Below, piece by piece: positions 1 to 7,460 of a DNA stretch of 50,853 nucleotides. Position 1 is the first letter of the stretch. Every line of letters starts with the position of its first letter. The position numbers and the translations under genes were made by a program. This DNA comes from Chloroflexota bacterium. Its GTDB lineage: Bacteria; Chloroflexota; Anaerolineae; JAAYEA01. The notes under the pieces were generated by a model. It was not told where the DNA came from. It searched no databases and saw only the letters and a program-made list of their open reading frames with translations. The stretch lies in NCBI GenBank assembly GCA_019873665.1, contig JAIOAV010000009.1, positions 4,451-55,303 on the forward strand, in the 5' to 3' direction.

Positions 1-305
1 TACACGACGCCTCCGCTGCGGATCATCCCCGCCACCTCTCGGTCCACGCTCCACGGCAGCAGCGCCAGCAGCGCCTGCCCCAGCCAGATGTAGTTGACTA
101 CTTCTTGATAGGTCATCGGCTGCGCGGCGGTCGTCGAGGCGTAGAACGCGCGAAAGATCATCACGCGGATCAGCCCCCAGAAGAGCTGCGTGCCAAATCC
201 GGCAATCGCCGCAGCGCGATATTGCAGCAGCATGCGAAAGCGCGCGCTGACGATCGCTCGATACGCGCCGAAACGCTCTGCGTGTGAGAGAGGCACCGCA
301 TTCAT
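1..305 (-). CDS. ABC-2 type exporter permease, partial (N-terminal part)
   Basis: Open frame running off the left edge of the window; about 101 N-terminal codons are present. After a hydrophilic start (MNAVPLSHAERFGAYRA) the chain reads into amphipathic and hydrophobic stretches (FRMLLQYRAAAIAGFG, then LFWGLIRVMIFRAFY) as in multi-spanning ABC-2 permeases. The ATG at 303-305 overlaps the TGA of the upstream ATPase gene (302-304) in an ATGA junction, so the two are translationally coupled and very probably form one exporter. The overlap decides the start. Family level is inferred from hydrophobic pattern and partner; substrate unknown. The rest of the gene lies outside the window. Confidence 0.75.
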   Translation of the reverse strand, partial: MNAVPLSHAERFGAYRAIVSARFRMLLQYRAAAIAGFGTQLFWGLIRVMIFRAFYASTTAAQPMTYQEVVNYIWLGQALLALLPWSVDREVAGMIRSGGVV

Positions 306-1285
306 GGCTCCACCCTCGCATACAGGCGCGCGATGATCTCCTCGATGGGCGGGTTCTCCACCGTTAGGTCGCGCACCGCGTGCTGCGCGGTGATGCGCCC
401 GATCAACGTGGCCGCCGAGACCTGGCTGGGGTCAAAGCGCAGCACGACGCGGTGATCCTCGCGGCGAATGACGGTCGCCTGCGGGTCGCTGACATTGGCG
501 TTCGCATCCTGTAGCTCCACGCTCAGCCAGTGCTCGGTTGTGACCCGCGCCCGCAGCGCCTGCAACGTGCCATCCATCAGGATGCGCCCTTGGTTGATCA
601 GCAGCACGCGACTGCAGAGCGCTTCGATATCGTCCATGTCGTGCGTCGTGAGCAGGACGGTGACGCCTCGTTCGCGGTTGAGCCGCCGCAGGAAATCGCG
701 CACTGCGAGCTTGGAGACTGCGTCCAGCCCAATGGTCGGCTCGTCCAGGTAGAGGAGGGATGGGGAGTGCAGCAGCGCCGCAGCGAGATCGCAGCGCGTT
801 CGCTGACCGAGGCTGAGCTGGCGCACCGGCACCGACAGCAGTGGCTCCAGCTTGAGCAGCGCGATCAGCTCATCGCGTGTGCATCGGTAATCGGCGCGGG
901 GCACGGCATAGATGTCGCGTAGCAGGTCGAACGACTCGATCACCGGCAGGTCCCACCAGAGCTGCGTGCGTTGCCCAAAGACCACACCGATGTCGCGCAC
1001 GTGGGCGATCCGCTCCTGCCATGGCACGCGCCCCAGCACTTCGCAGCGCCCGCTATCCGGCACGAGAATGCCCGCCAGCACCTTGATCGTCGTGGACTTG
1101 CCCGCGCCGTTGGGGCCGATGTAGCCGACCAGCTCGCCGGCGGCGATGCTGAAGGAGATGCTGTCTAGCGCGCGCACGGCGCGGTGGCGGCGCTGCACGA
1201 GGCCGCGCACGGCGCCGAACAGGCCTGCCGGCCGCTCCGCCACGTAAAAGATCTTGACGAGGTTTTCGACCGTAATGTGGGGCAT
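302..1285 (-). CDS. ABC transporter ATP-binding protein (ABC-2 exporter type)
   Basis: A 327-residue cytoplasmic ATPase powering the membrane partner encoded next to it. Visible motifs in order: Walker A GPNGAGKST (about residue 58), Q-loop region GQRTQLWWDLP, signature LSLGQR, Walker B LLYLDEPTIGLD, and H-switch TTHD. The 35-residue insertion before the Walker A strand and the GQRTQLWWDLP segment resemble the COG4586 group of uncharacterised ABC-2 exporters. A C-terminal region of about 90 residues follows the ATPase core. Start ATG at 1283-1285 has CAGGAG seven bases upstream. Its stop overlaps the start of the permease. Cargo cannot be told from sequence. Confidence 0.92.
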   Translation of the reverse strand: MPHITVENLVKIFYVAERPAGLFGAVRGLVQRRHRAVRALDSISFSIAAGELVGYIGPNGAGKSTTIKVLAGILVPDSGRCEVLGRVPWQERIAHVRDIGVVFGQRTQLWWDLPVIESFDLLRDIYAVPRADYRCTRDELIALLKLEPLLSVPVRQLSLGQRTRCDLAAALLHSPSLLYLDEPTIGLDAVSKLAVRDFLRRLNRERGVTVLLTTHDMDDIEALCSRVLLINQGRILMDGTLQALRARVTTEHWLSVELQDANANVSDPQATVIRREDHRVVLRFDPSQVSAATLIGRITAQHAVRDLTVENPPIEEIIARLYARVEP

Positions 1286-1478
1286 GCTACTCCTGATCCC
1301 GGGTGGCTACGCAGAGCTGACTCGTGAGGCCTCCCGCGCTGGCAACCGCCCGACACCTGCCGATGTCGCCTACTGCCTGTGCCTCACGCTACCAACGCCT
1401 ATATGCGCGCTGGCCGCCTCATGTGACAGAGGGTGCCGCTGCTGCCTTGTTCGTGATGCCGCTTGCAGTCCCTTCCCC

Positions 1479-2519
1479 CTACGTAAAGCGCACGCCGTAT
1501 TTGATGACGCGGTCGGGCTCGGCGCGGATGAGGCGGAACACCTCAGGCGCATCGTCCAGTGAGACGATCGGCTCGATCAGCCCCGGCGCGGTCAGTTTGC
1601 CCTGGCGCATCAGGCTGACTAACGCGTCATAGGCGCGCCGTTCATCCCAGCGCGGGTAATCGCGCGGTGGGTGGCCCCAGCCGCACCCGTGTGGCACGAT
1701 CATCGTCAGGCGATTGTGGTGCCACTCGCGCCCCAGCCAGAGGTCATGCGCCTCCCGCTGGTAAAAGCCGGCGGAGCAGATTGTGCCGCCGACGCGCGCG
1801 CAGCGGATCGCCGTATGCAGGGCCGGGTACGCGCCACTCAGCTCGATGGCGACATCCACGCCTTTGCCGTCGGTCAGTTCGTGCACCCGGCGCGCCACAT
1901 CCCCTTCTTGCGGGTCGAACACAGCGTCCGCCCCGTGTGCTGCCGCCCACTCGCGTCGGTGTGGCAGCGGGTCAATGGCGATGATGCGCTCGCAACCGGT
2001 CGCCGCGGCCATGCGCACCGTCAACAGCCCCAGCGCGCCCAGTCCGATGATCGCCACGCTGTCGCCGTAGCGCACCTGCGATTCGCGGATGCAATGAAAG
2101 GCGACGTAGGCCGGTTCGAGGCAGAGCGCCAGCGTCGGCTCGATCTCGCCCAGCGCCCACACTGCGTTCTCATGCATGATGTTCGTCTCGCGGATGTCCA
2201 TCAGGCCAAAGACGCGGTCGCCCACCTGCCAGCGCGTGACCCGCGATCCGACAGCGACGATGCTGCCGACGCCGGTGGTGCCCAGCCGCCCGGGGAGCGG
2301 CACGGGCTCCTGCTCTGTCGCCACGGGCAGAAAGAGGCGCATGTCCGGATCAAAGTGCTGACCGCGGAACGCGCCCCCATCGAACATCGCCATGGTCGTG
2401 CCGTGTTTTCCCGAGGCCCACTCGGTGTGGATGAGGATCTGGTCCGGCTCCAAAGGCGGGTCCTCATACTCGATTACCTCCACCTGAAACGGGCGGAGAC
2501 TGGCCAGACGACGTGGCAT
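1479..2519 (-). CDS. medium-chain dehydrogenase/reductase, zinc ligands lost
   Basis: A 346-residue MDR-superfamily NAD(P)-dependent oxidoreductase, probably acting on a polyol, sugar or related alcohol. The Rossmann segment has GLGALGLL followed by an Asp (IAIDP), which suggests NAD preference. The usual catalytic zinc set is absent: where zinc members have GxCGSD the chain reads EWASGKHGT, and where GHE is expected it reads GRLGTTGVGS. No four-cysteine structural zinc loop is seen. It therefore looks like a zinc-independent branch, similar in outline to BchC-like MDRs. The start is fixed by GAGGAGG seven to eight bases before ATG 2519. Longer upstream in-frame sequence is antisense to the divergent protease promoter and was discarded. 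A promoter at 2548-2576 drives it. Confidence 0.85.
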   Translation of the reverse strand: MPRRLASLRPFQVEVIEYEDPPLEPDQILIHTEWASGKHGTTMAMFDGGAFRGQHFDPDMRLFLPVATEQEPVPLPGRLGTTGVGSIVAVGSRVTRWQVGDRVFGLMDIRETNIMHENAVWALGEIEPTLALCLEPAYVAFHCIRESQVRYGDSVAIIGLGALGLLTVRMAAATGCERIIAIDPLPHRREWAAAHGADAVFDPQEGDVARRVHELTDGKGVDVAIELSGAYPALHTAIRCARVGGTICSAGFYQREAHDLWLGREWHHNRLTMIVPHGCGWGHPPRDYPRWDERRAYDALVSLMRQGKLTAPGLIEPIVSLDDAPEVFRLIRAEPDRVIKYGVRFT

Positions 2520-2547
2520 GGCGCACCTCCTCACATCGCGATGGTTT

Positions 2548-2576
2548 ATCATAGTGCGGATGGCCGCGGGTGGCAA
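2548..2576 (-). promoter_or_regulatory. sigma70-like promoter of the MDR dehydrogenase
   Basis: Read on the minus strand: TTGCCA (2571-2576), 17 bp spacer, TATGAT (2548-2553). It lies 29 bases upstream of the dehydrogenase ATG and is divergent from the protease promoter 20 bp away, so one 145 bp region serves both genes. Confidence 0.7.
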
Positions 2577-2596
2577 TCGAGCCGTCGTGGCCTCCC

Positions 2597-2624
2597 TTGC
2601 ACGCGCGCTGCTTTCGCGTATACT
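2597..2624 (+). promoter_or_regulatory. sigma70-like promoter of the subtilase
   Basis: TTGCAC (2597-2602), 16 bp spacer, TATACT (2619-2624). It leaves a leader of about 35 bases carrying GGGGAGGG ahead of ATG 2665. Confidence 0.75.
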
Positions 2625-2664
2625 GTTGGTTGGGGGGACGCAAACCTTTCCCGGGGAGGGTTCT

Positions 2665-4035
2665 ATGAAACGCGCAATGGCACTGGTCTTGTTGCTGGTC
2701 TTGTTAGCTTCGACAGGAGGTGTGGTCGCGGCGGCTGACAGCGGGATGATTGGCGTCAATGTGGTGCTCAAGGTCGAGGTAACGGATGCCGTTCTGGCCG
2801 ACCTCGCCAAGTACGGCAAGGTGCGGGATGTGGTGCCAGCCATCAACGCCATCACGATGCAGGCCAAGGCGTCCATCCTGCCCGCCATCCAGGCGCTGCC
2901 CTATGTGGCGTCTGCCAATCCGGATGCGGTCCGCAACGGCTCGCCGGTGGACACGGTGCTCGTGGAGGATTTCGCCAACGGCCTGAGCACCTGGAACCTG
3001 GATGCGATCAATGTAACTGATGCCGGCTTCAACAATCGGCAGGTCCCCTATGATGGAAGTGGGGTGTACGTGGCGGTGCTGGACACCGGCCTGCTGCAGA
3101 TGTGGCGGCAGTATTTCCCGGAGGAGCGGATCGCGACTGAATATGCCATCTGCTTTGGCGGTGGCGGCGGCGAGATGGGCTTTGTCTCCACGCAGCCCAA
3201 CAAGTGGGAGCGCGACACCGACTCGCACGGCACGCACGTGACGAGCACCATCCTCGGCTACAGCCTGCGCGGCACGCCGATCAACGGCGTCGCGCCGCTG
3301 GCCAGGGTGATCCCGGTCAAAGTGCTCAACCAGAACGGCTCTGGCTGGTCCTCGGTCGTCGCCCGTGGCATTACCTACGTGGCCGACCTGAAGGCGGGGC
3401 CGCTGGCCGACTACCCGGTGGTGATCAACATGAGCCTGGGCGGGCCGGTGCTGGACGCCATGGAAAAGGCGGCCATTGACTATGCCATCAGTCAGGGCGT
3501 GATCATCGTCGCCTCTGCTGGTAATGCGGGCGCGGGCGGCATGGGCTACCCCGGCGCCTACGCGCCAGTCATCTCCGTCGCGGCATCCGGCTGGATCGGT
3601 GAGTGGCATCCCATCGCGCCTCGAACCTGGTGGTATCAGATCAACGTGAGCGAGCCAACGAACCCGGCGCAGTTCTACATCACTGACTTTTCCAGTCGCC
3701 AGTTGGCCGGGCAGGACCTGGACGTGGCAGCGCCCGGGTCGTGGGTGGTGGGGCCGTATCAGGTGAACAGTGGCCAGACCTCCTACTATTTCCTCGGCGG
3801 CACGTCTATGGCCAGCCCGCATGTGGCGGGCGTTGTGGCGCTGATGGCGCAAAAGTATCCGGCGCTCACCGCTGCGCAGGCGGAGGCGATCCTCACCGGT
3901 AACGCCATCCCGCTGCCTGCTGGCTGCCGCAACATCTACACGCCGTACGGCACGGTCACCCAGGTGTGCTGGGGTGCGGATGCCACCGGCGCTGGCTTGT
4001 TGGATGCGGCCGGCGCCCTTGCTGCCACACCGTAA
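2665..4035 (+). CDS. secreted subtilisin-like serine protease (peptidase S8)
   Basis: A 456-residue exported endopeptidase. Residues 1-24 are a signal peptide (MKRAMALVLLLVLLASTGG). Residues about 30-95 resemble an I9-type inhibitory propeptide. The catalytic domain follows with all key residues in place: Asp140 in VAVLDTG, His188 in DSHGTHV, oxyanion Asn287 in SAGNAG and Ser381 in GGTSMASPHVAG. The protein ends shortly after the catalytic domain, with no sorting or repeat region, so it is probably released or only loosely cell-bound. The start is set by GGGGAGGG and the promoter at 2597-2624; an in-frame upstream extension overlaps the promoter and is not real. A strong terminator follows. 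Probable role is nutrient scavenging from protein. Confidence 0.95.
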   Translation: MKRAMALVLLLVLLASTGGVVAAADSGMIGVNVVLKVEVTDAVLADLAKYGKVRDVVPAINAITMQAKASILPAIQALPYVASANPDAVRNGSPVDTVLVEDFANGLSTWNLDAINVTDAGFNNRQVPYDGSGVYVAVLDTGLLQMWRQYFPEERIATEYAICFGGGGGEMGFVSTQPNKWERDTDSHGTHVTSTILGYSLRGTPINGVAPLARVIPVKVLNQNGSGWSSVVARGITYVADLKAGPLADYPVVINMSLGGPVLDAMEKAAIDYAISQGVIIVASAGNAGAGGMGYPGAYAPVISVAASGWIGEWHPIAPRTWWYQINVSEPTNPAQFYITDFSSRQLAGQDLDVAAPGSWVVGPYQVNSGQTSYYFLGGTSMASPHVAGVVALMAQKYPALTAAQAEAILTGNAIPLPAGCRNIYTPYGTVTQVCWGADATGAGLLDAAGALAATP

Positions 4036-4056
4036 GGCGCTCCATAGGGTGCTGAT

Positions 4057-4099
4057 GGCCCGCAGGATGCGCCACTCGCGCGTCCTGCGGGCCTTTTCT
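4057..4099 (+). terminator. Rho-independent terminator after the subtilase
   Basis: Perfect 11 bp stem GGCCCGCAGGA (4057-4067) with TCCTGCGGGCC (4083-4093), followed by TTTTCT. It separates the protease from the next promoter. Confidence 0.9.
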
Positions 4100-4133
4100 G
4101 CGAGCGCCCTGGGTGGCAGGCTGCGCTCATCTT

Positions 4134-4162
4134 TTGACGCTGCCCGCACCCGGCTCTATACT
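4134..4162 (+). promoter_or_regulatory. near-consensus sigma70 promoter for the GNAT remnant and MFS genes
   Basis: TTGACG (4134-4139), 17 bp spacer, TATACT (4157-4162). Transcription should begin near 4169, so the ATG at 4170 would sit on the first base. The GTG at 4188, preceded by GGGAGG, is the better start. Confidence 0.8.
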
Positions 4163-4187
4163 CATCGTGATGACTGGGAGGTGTCGT

Positions 4188-4451
4188 GTGCATGGCGGTA
4201 GCCTGCCCTCGGGCTTTCTGGATCCCGGCCCTCTAGTGGATGATGATCTGGAGCTGGTGCTGATCGCGGCGAACCTGGCGGATCCTGCGCGCGGACGCGT
4301 GGCCGAATACTGCGTCACCTGTGACCCGGACAATCTCCCCTCGCGCCGCACCATCGAGCGCATCGGCGGCATGCTGCAGGATATCATCGAGGTTGAGATC
4401 GCGCCCGGGCAGCGTCGCCTGACCTGCCGCTACCGTGTATCGCTGACGTGA
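4188..4451 (+). pseudogene. internally deleted GNAT-family acetyltransferase (87 residues)
   Basis: The reading frame joins the first strand of a GNAT protein (DLELVLIAANLADPARG) directly to the C-terminal strand-helix-strand (VTCDPDNLPSRRTIERIGG, then IIEVEIAPGQ and TCRYRV). Full-length relatives are about 170-190 residues. The middle, including the acetyl-CoA pyrophosphate-binding loop (R/Q-x-x-G-x-G/A), is missing here, so acetyltransferase activity is not expected. The deletion preserved frame. Start GTG 4188 is chosen because GGGAGG lies six bases upstream and inside the expected transcript. Its TGA overlaps the GTG start of the MFS gene (GTGA), which may be why the frame is kept. The family assignment comes from memory of the GNAT C-terminal pattern and needs an alignment. 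Confidence 0.65.
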
Positions 4452-5698
4452 ACCATCCCCTTGTTGTCACCCTGCGGAGCCTGCGCGGCAATGTGCGCGC
4501 CTGCGTCTATACCGAGCCGCTCTGGGGCATCCCATACAACCTTTTCGCACCCTTTGCCTCGATCTACATGGTCGCCCTGGGCCTGAGCGACGCGCGGGTG
4601 GGCCTGGTCGCCAGCATCGGCCTCGCCTGCCAGACCTTCTGGACGCTCCTCAGCGGCGCGATCACCGACAAGTGGGGGCGCAAGCGCACGACGCTGATCT
4701 TTGATATCATCGCCTGGACCATCCCCTGCCTGATCTGGGCGCTCGCGCGCGATTTCTCCTGGTTTGTCGCCGGCGCGATCATCAACAGCGTGGGGCGCAT
4801 CACCATCAACTCGTGGCAGCTCCTGCTGGTGGAGGACACCGCGCCACACCTGCTGGTGGATGTCTACACCTGGGTCTATATCTCCGGCCTTGTCGCCGCC
4901 TTCTTTTCCCCACTGACGGGCATGCTGATCGGACGCTTCTCCCTCGTGCCCACGATGCGCGCCATCTACTTGCTGGCGTGCGCGTTGATGTCGGCCAAGT
5001 TCATCCTCATGAATCGCTTTGTGGCCGAGACACGCCAGGGAGTGGTGCGGATGCGCGAGACGGCGAGCCAGCCGCTCTGGCATGTGCTGCGCGAGTATCG
5101 GGGCGTGCTGGGAGAGATTCGGTGTGCGCCGCGCACACGCTTTGTCGCCGCGTTGCTGGTGATTGTCGGCATTGGCGCCATGGTGCAGAGCACCTTCTGG
5201 TCTATTCTCGTCACAGAAAAGCTGCTGATCCCGGCGCAGCACATGGCGCTCTATCCCTTTGCGCGCTCGCTCACCATACTCTGTTTCTTCTTTCTGGTAA
5301 TGCCCCGGCTCCGACATCTGGACGTACGTACGCCAATGGTATTCGGCTTTGTGGGCTTGGCATTGAGCCAGATGCTGCTCATCTCAGCCCCCGCGCGCAG
5401 CTATGCGCTGCTCCTGCTGGCGACGGCGCTAGAAGGGGTCAGCGTGCCGGCGTTATCGGCTCCGCTGGACAAACTGGTGATGGTCAGCGTGGAGGCGCGA
5501 GAGCGGGCGCGCATCATGGCCATCCTCTACGTGCTGGTGATCGTGGGCACCACACCCTTTGGCTGGATCGCCGGGCGGCTCTCGGAGATCAATCGCGGCC
5601 TGCCCTTTGTGCTGAACATCGCCCTCTATGCCGCCGGCGCGCTGCTCACCTATCGCGCCACCCGCGCTGCGCCGGAGCCGATCCGCGTGGGGGCCTAG
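4448..5698 (+). CDS. major facilitator superfamily transporter
   Basis: A 416-residue integral membrane protein with about 12 hydrophobic segments. The loop GAITDKWGRKRT between helices 2 and 3 (about residues 75-86) is the MFS signature A motif (GxxxDxxGRK). A long polar central loop (about 195-230) separates the two six-helix halves. The start is GTG 4448, overlapping the stop of the GNAT remnant by translational coupling; no independent ribosome site is obvious. Substrate is not predictable. The acetyltransferase partner suggests an original drug- or metabolite-export unit, but that is inference. Confidence 0.9.
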   Translation: MNHPLVVTLRSLRGNVRACVYTEPLWGIPYNLFAPFASIYMVALGLSDARVGLVASIGLACQTFWTLLSGAITDKWGRKRTTLIFDIIAWTIPCLIWALARDFSWFVAGAIINSVGRITINSWQLLLVEDTAPHLLVDVYTWVYISGLVAAFFSPLTGMLIGRFSLVPTMRAIYLLACALMSAKFILMNRFVAETRQGVVRMRETASQPLWHVLREYRGVLGEIRCAPRTRFVAALLVIVGIGAMVQSTFWSILVTEKLLIPAQHMALYPFARSLTILCFFFLVMPRLRHLDVRTPMVFGFVGLALSQMLLISAPARSYALLLLATALEGVSVPALSAPLDKLVMVSVEARERARIMAILYVLVIVGTTPFGWIAGRLSEINRGLPFVLNIALYAAGALLTYRATRAAPEPIRVGA

Positions 5699-5880
5699 AG
5701 GCGCAATAGGGGAGCAATAGGGGCAAGGATCGCCTGCGCCTTTTCCTCGTCCGGCGGCTGGGGCGGCGCGGAGCTGCCACGCTTCTTCATCGCGATGATG
5801 CTGATGAACATGGGCATGCCGACATTCGGCGTGCCGGACCACGTCGCCCCGGACTCTGCTGCATCACGGCGCCGCGCCTC

Positions 5881-5909
5881 TTGTCACAATAGCCATTCGC
5901 TCATAGAAT
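5881..5909 (+). promoter_or_regulatory. sigma70-like promoter of the reductase/TldD operon
   Basis: TTGTCA (5881-5886), 17 bp spacer, TAGAAT (5904-5909). Transcription near 5916 leaves a leader of about 28 bases with GGGGAGGG before ATG 5944. This argues against the upstream ATG at 5908, which lies inside the -10 element. Confidence 0.75.
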
Positions 5910-5943
5910 GAGGCGATGGTTCGTGCAGCAGGGGAGGGACAAG

Positions 5944-7389
5944 ATGCGGGAATTCGATGTCATCGTCATCGGCTCTGGCGCGGGGATGAGCATCGCCGCC
6001 AACGCCGTGGGGATCGGCCTGCGCGTGGCATTGGTGGATCACGGCCCGCTGGGCGGCACCTGCCTCAACAACGGCTGCATCCCGTCCAAGGTGCTGCTCT
6101 ATCCCGCGGATGTGGTGCGCCAGCTCCAGGATGCGGCTACCGTTGGCGTGGCGGCACCCCGCCCCAGGATTGACTTTGCCCGCGTCATGCGTCGCATGCG
6201 CAGCTATGTGGACGAGGGGCGCGAGGAAATGGAGCGCGGCGTGGCGCGCACAGAGGCGCTGACCTGGTATCGCGACACCGGCGAGTTCGTGGGCGATTAC
6301 ACCATGAAGGTGGGCGCCGAAACCATCACCGCGCCCAAGATCATCATCGCCGCGGGCGCGCGCACGCTGGTCCCGCCCATCGAGGGGCTGGAGGCGGTGG
6401 GATATCTGGACAATGTCTCGGTGCTGCGGCTGGCCCGCGCCCCTAGGAGCCTGGCGATCATCGGTGGCGGCTTTATCGCCGCCGAGTACGCGCACTTTTT
6501 CTCTGCCGTCGGCTGTCAGACGATCGTATTGGAGCGCAACCCGCGTATCCTGAAGGGAGAGGAGCCGGAGATCTCCGAGATCGTGCAGCGTCGCCTGGGC
6601 CGGTACGTGGACATTCGCGTCAACCACGAGGTGGTCAGGGTGGAAAAATCGCACGGGGGCAAGATGGTAACGGCCATAGACCGCGCGGACGACAAGGTGT
6701 ACCAGTTCAAGGTCGAGGAGATCATGGTGGCCGCAGGCCGCCGCAGCAATGCCGACCTGTTGAAGCCGGAACGAGCCGGCGTGCGCACTGACGGGCGCGG
6801 CTGGATTGTCGTCAACGAGTACCTGGAGACGACCAAGCCGAACGTCTGGGCCATGGGCGATGCCATCGGCAAGCACATGTTCCGCCACACCGCCAACTAT
6901 GAGGCGGATATCGTCTGGACCAACGCCTTTGGCGATCACAAGCACCAGATGGATTACCATGCCGTGCCGCACGCCGTCTTTACGCACCCGCAGGTCGGCT
7001 CCGTCGGCATGACCCAGGCTCAGGCGGAACAGGCCGGCTTCAAGATCATGGTGGGTATGGCGCGCTACATGGATGTCGCCAAGGGGTACGCCATGGGCGA
7101 GCTGGACACGTTGGTCAAGGTGATCGTCGAGCAAAAGACGGGGCGCATCCTCGGCTGCCACATTGCCGGGCCGGAGGCAGCGATACTGGTGCAGGCGATC
7201 ACCTACTTGATGCACGCCGGCGATCAGGACTATATGCCGCTGGCGCTGGCGCAGACGATCCACCCGGCATTGAGCGAGGTGGTGGTGCACGCCTTTGGCA
7301 ATCTCGCGCCAGTGGGCGGCGTGCATGAGCATGACCATGCTCACGAGCACGATAATGAGGGGAATGGGGATCGAGATCACAAGACGTAA
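5944..7389 (+). CDS. dihydrolipoamide/mercuric-reductase-type FAD disulfide oxidoreductase with His-rich tail
   Basis: A 481-residue class I pyridine nucleotide-disulfide oxidoreductase. FAD-binding motif GSGAGMSIAA lies at the N-terminus. The redox pair is Cys40 and Cys45 in GTCLNNGCIPSK, the NAD(P) motif is IIGGGFIAAEYA, and the second FAD motif is VWAMGDAIG. The C-terminal catalytic His440-Pro441 of the partner subunit is in TIHPALSE. All catalytic parts are present. No 2-oxoacid dehydrogenase E1/E2 gene is nearby, so a dedicated lipoamide role is not supported. Unusual is a C-terminal extension after residue 460 rich in His and Asp (VHEHDHAHEHD), which could bind metal. First gene of a probable six-gene operon. 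Start set by GGGGAGGG and the promoter. Confidence 0.9.
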   Translation: MREFDVIVIGSGAGMSIAANAVGIGLRVALVDHGPLGGTCLNNGCIPSKVLLYPADVVRQLQDAATVGVAAPRPRIDFARVMRRMRSYVDEGREEMERGVARTEALTWYRDTGEFVGDYTMKVGAETITAPKIIIAAGARTLVPPIEGLEAVGYLDNVSVLRLARAPRSLAIIGGGFIAAEYAHFFSAVGCQTIVLERNPRILKGEEPEISEIVQRRLGRYVDIRVNHEVVRVEKSHGGKMVTAIDRADDKVYQFKVEEIMVAAGRRSNADLLKPERAGVRTDGRGWIVVNEYLETTKPNVWAMGDAIGKHMFRHTANYEADIVWTNAFGDHKHQMDYHAVPHAVFTHPQVGSVGMTQAQAEQAGFKIMVGMARYMDVAKGYAMGELDTLVKVIVEQKTGRILGCHIAGPEAAILVQAITYLMHAGDQDYMPLALAQTIHPALSEVVVHAFGNLAPVGGVHEHDHAHEHDNEGNGDRDHKT

Positions 7390-7460
7390 GCGCGGGGGAA
7401 ACGCGCCCAAGCGCACGATGAACCCGCAGCGATCCGTGATGCCAACAGAGGGAGGCACAG

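Noticed and set aside
1671-2738. 355-codon plus-strand frame
   Set aside because: Antisense to the MDR dehydrogenase and runs through both divergent promoters; composition is that of a shadow frame.
2704-4149. 481-codon minus-strand frame opposite the subtilase
   Set aside because: Antisense to a protease with full catalytic triad, crosses the terminator at 4057 and has no ribosome site or motif.
5699-5880. short open frame on the minus strand reading GMPMFISIIAMKKRG
   Set aside because: About 56 open codons in the spacer before the reductase promoter, with no ribosome site or family match. Possibly a decayed gene end but not supportable.
5884-7458. 524-codon open frame on the minus strand
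   Set aside because: It is exactly antisense to the flavin disulfide reductase, whose motifs are complete. The shadow product is His/Arg/Ala-rich without any domain; high GC keeps the opposite frame open.
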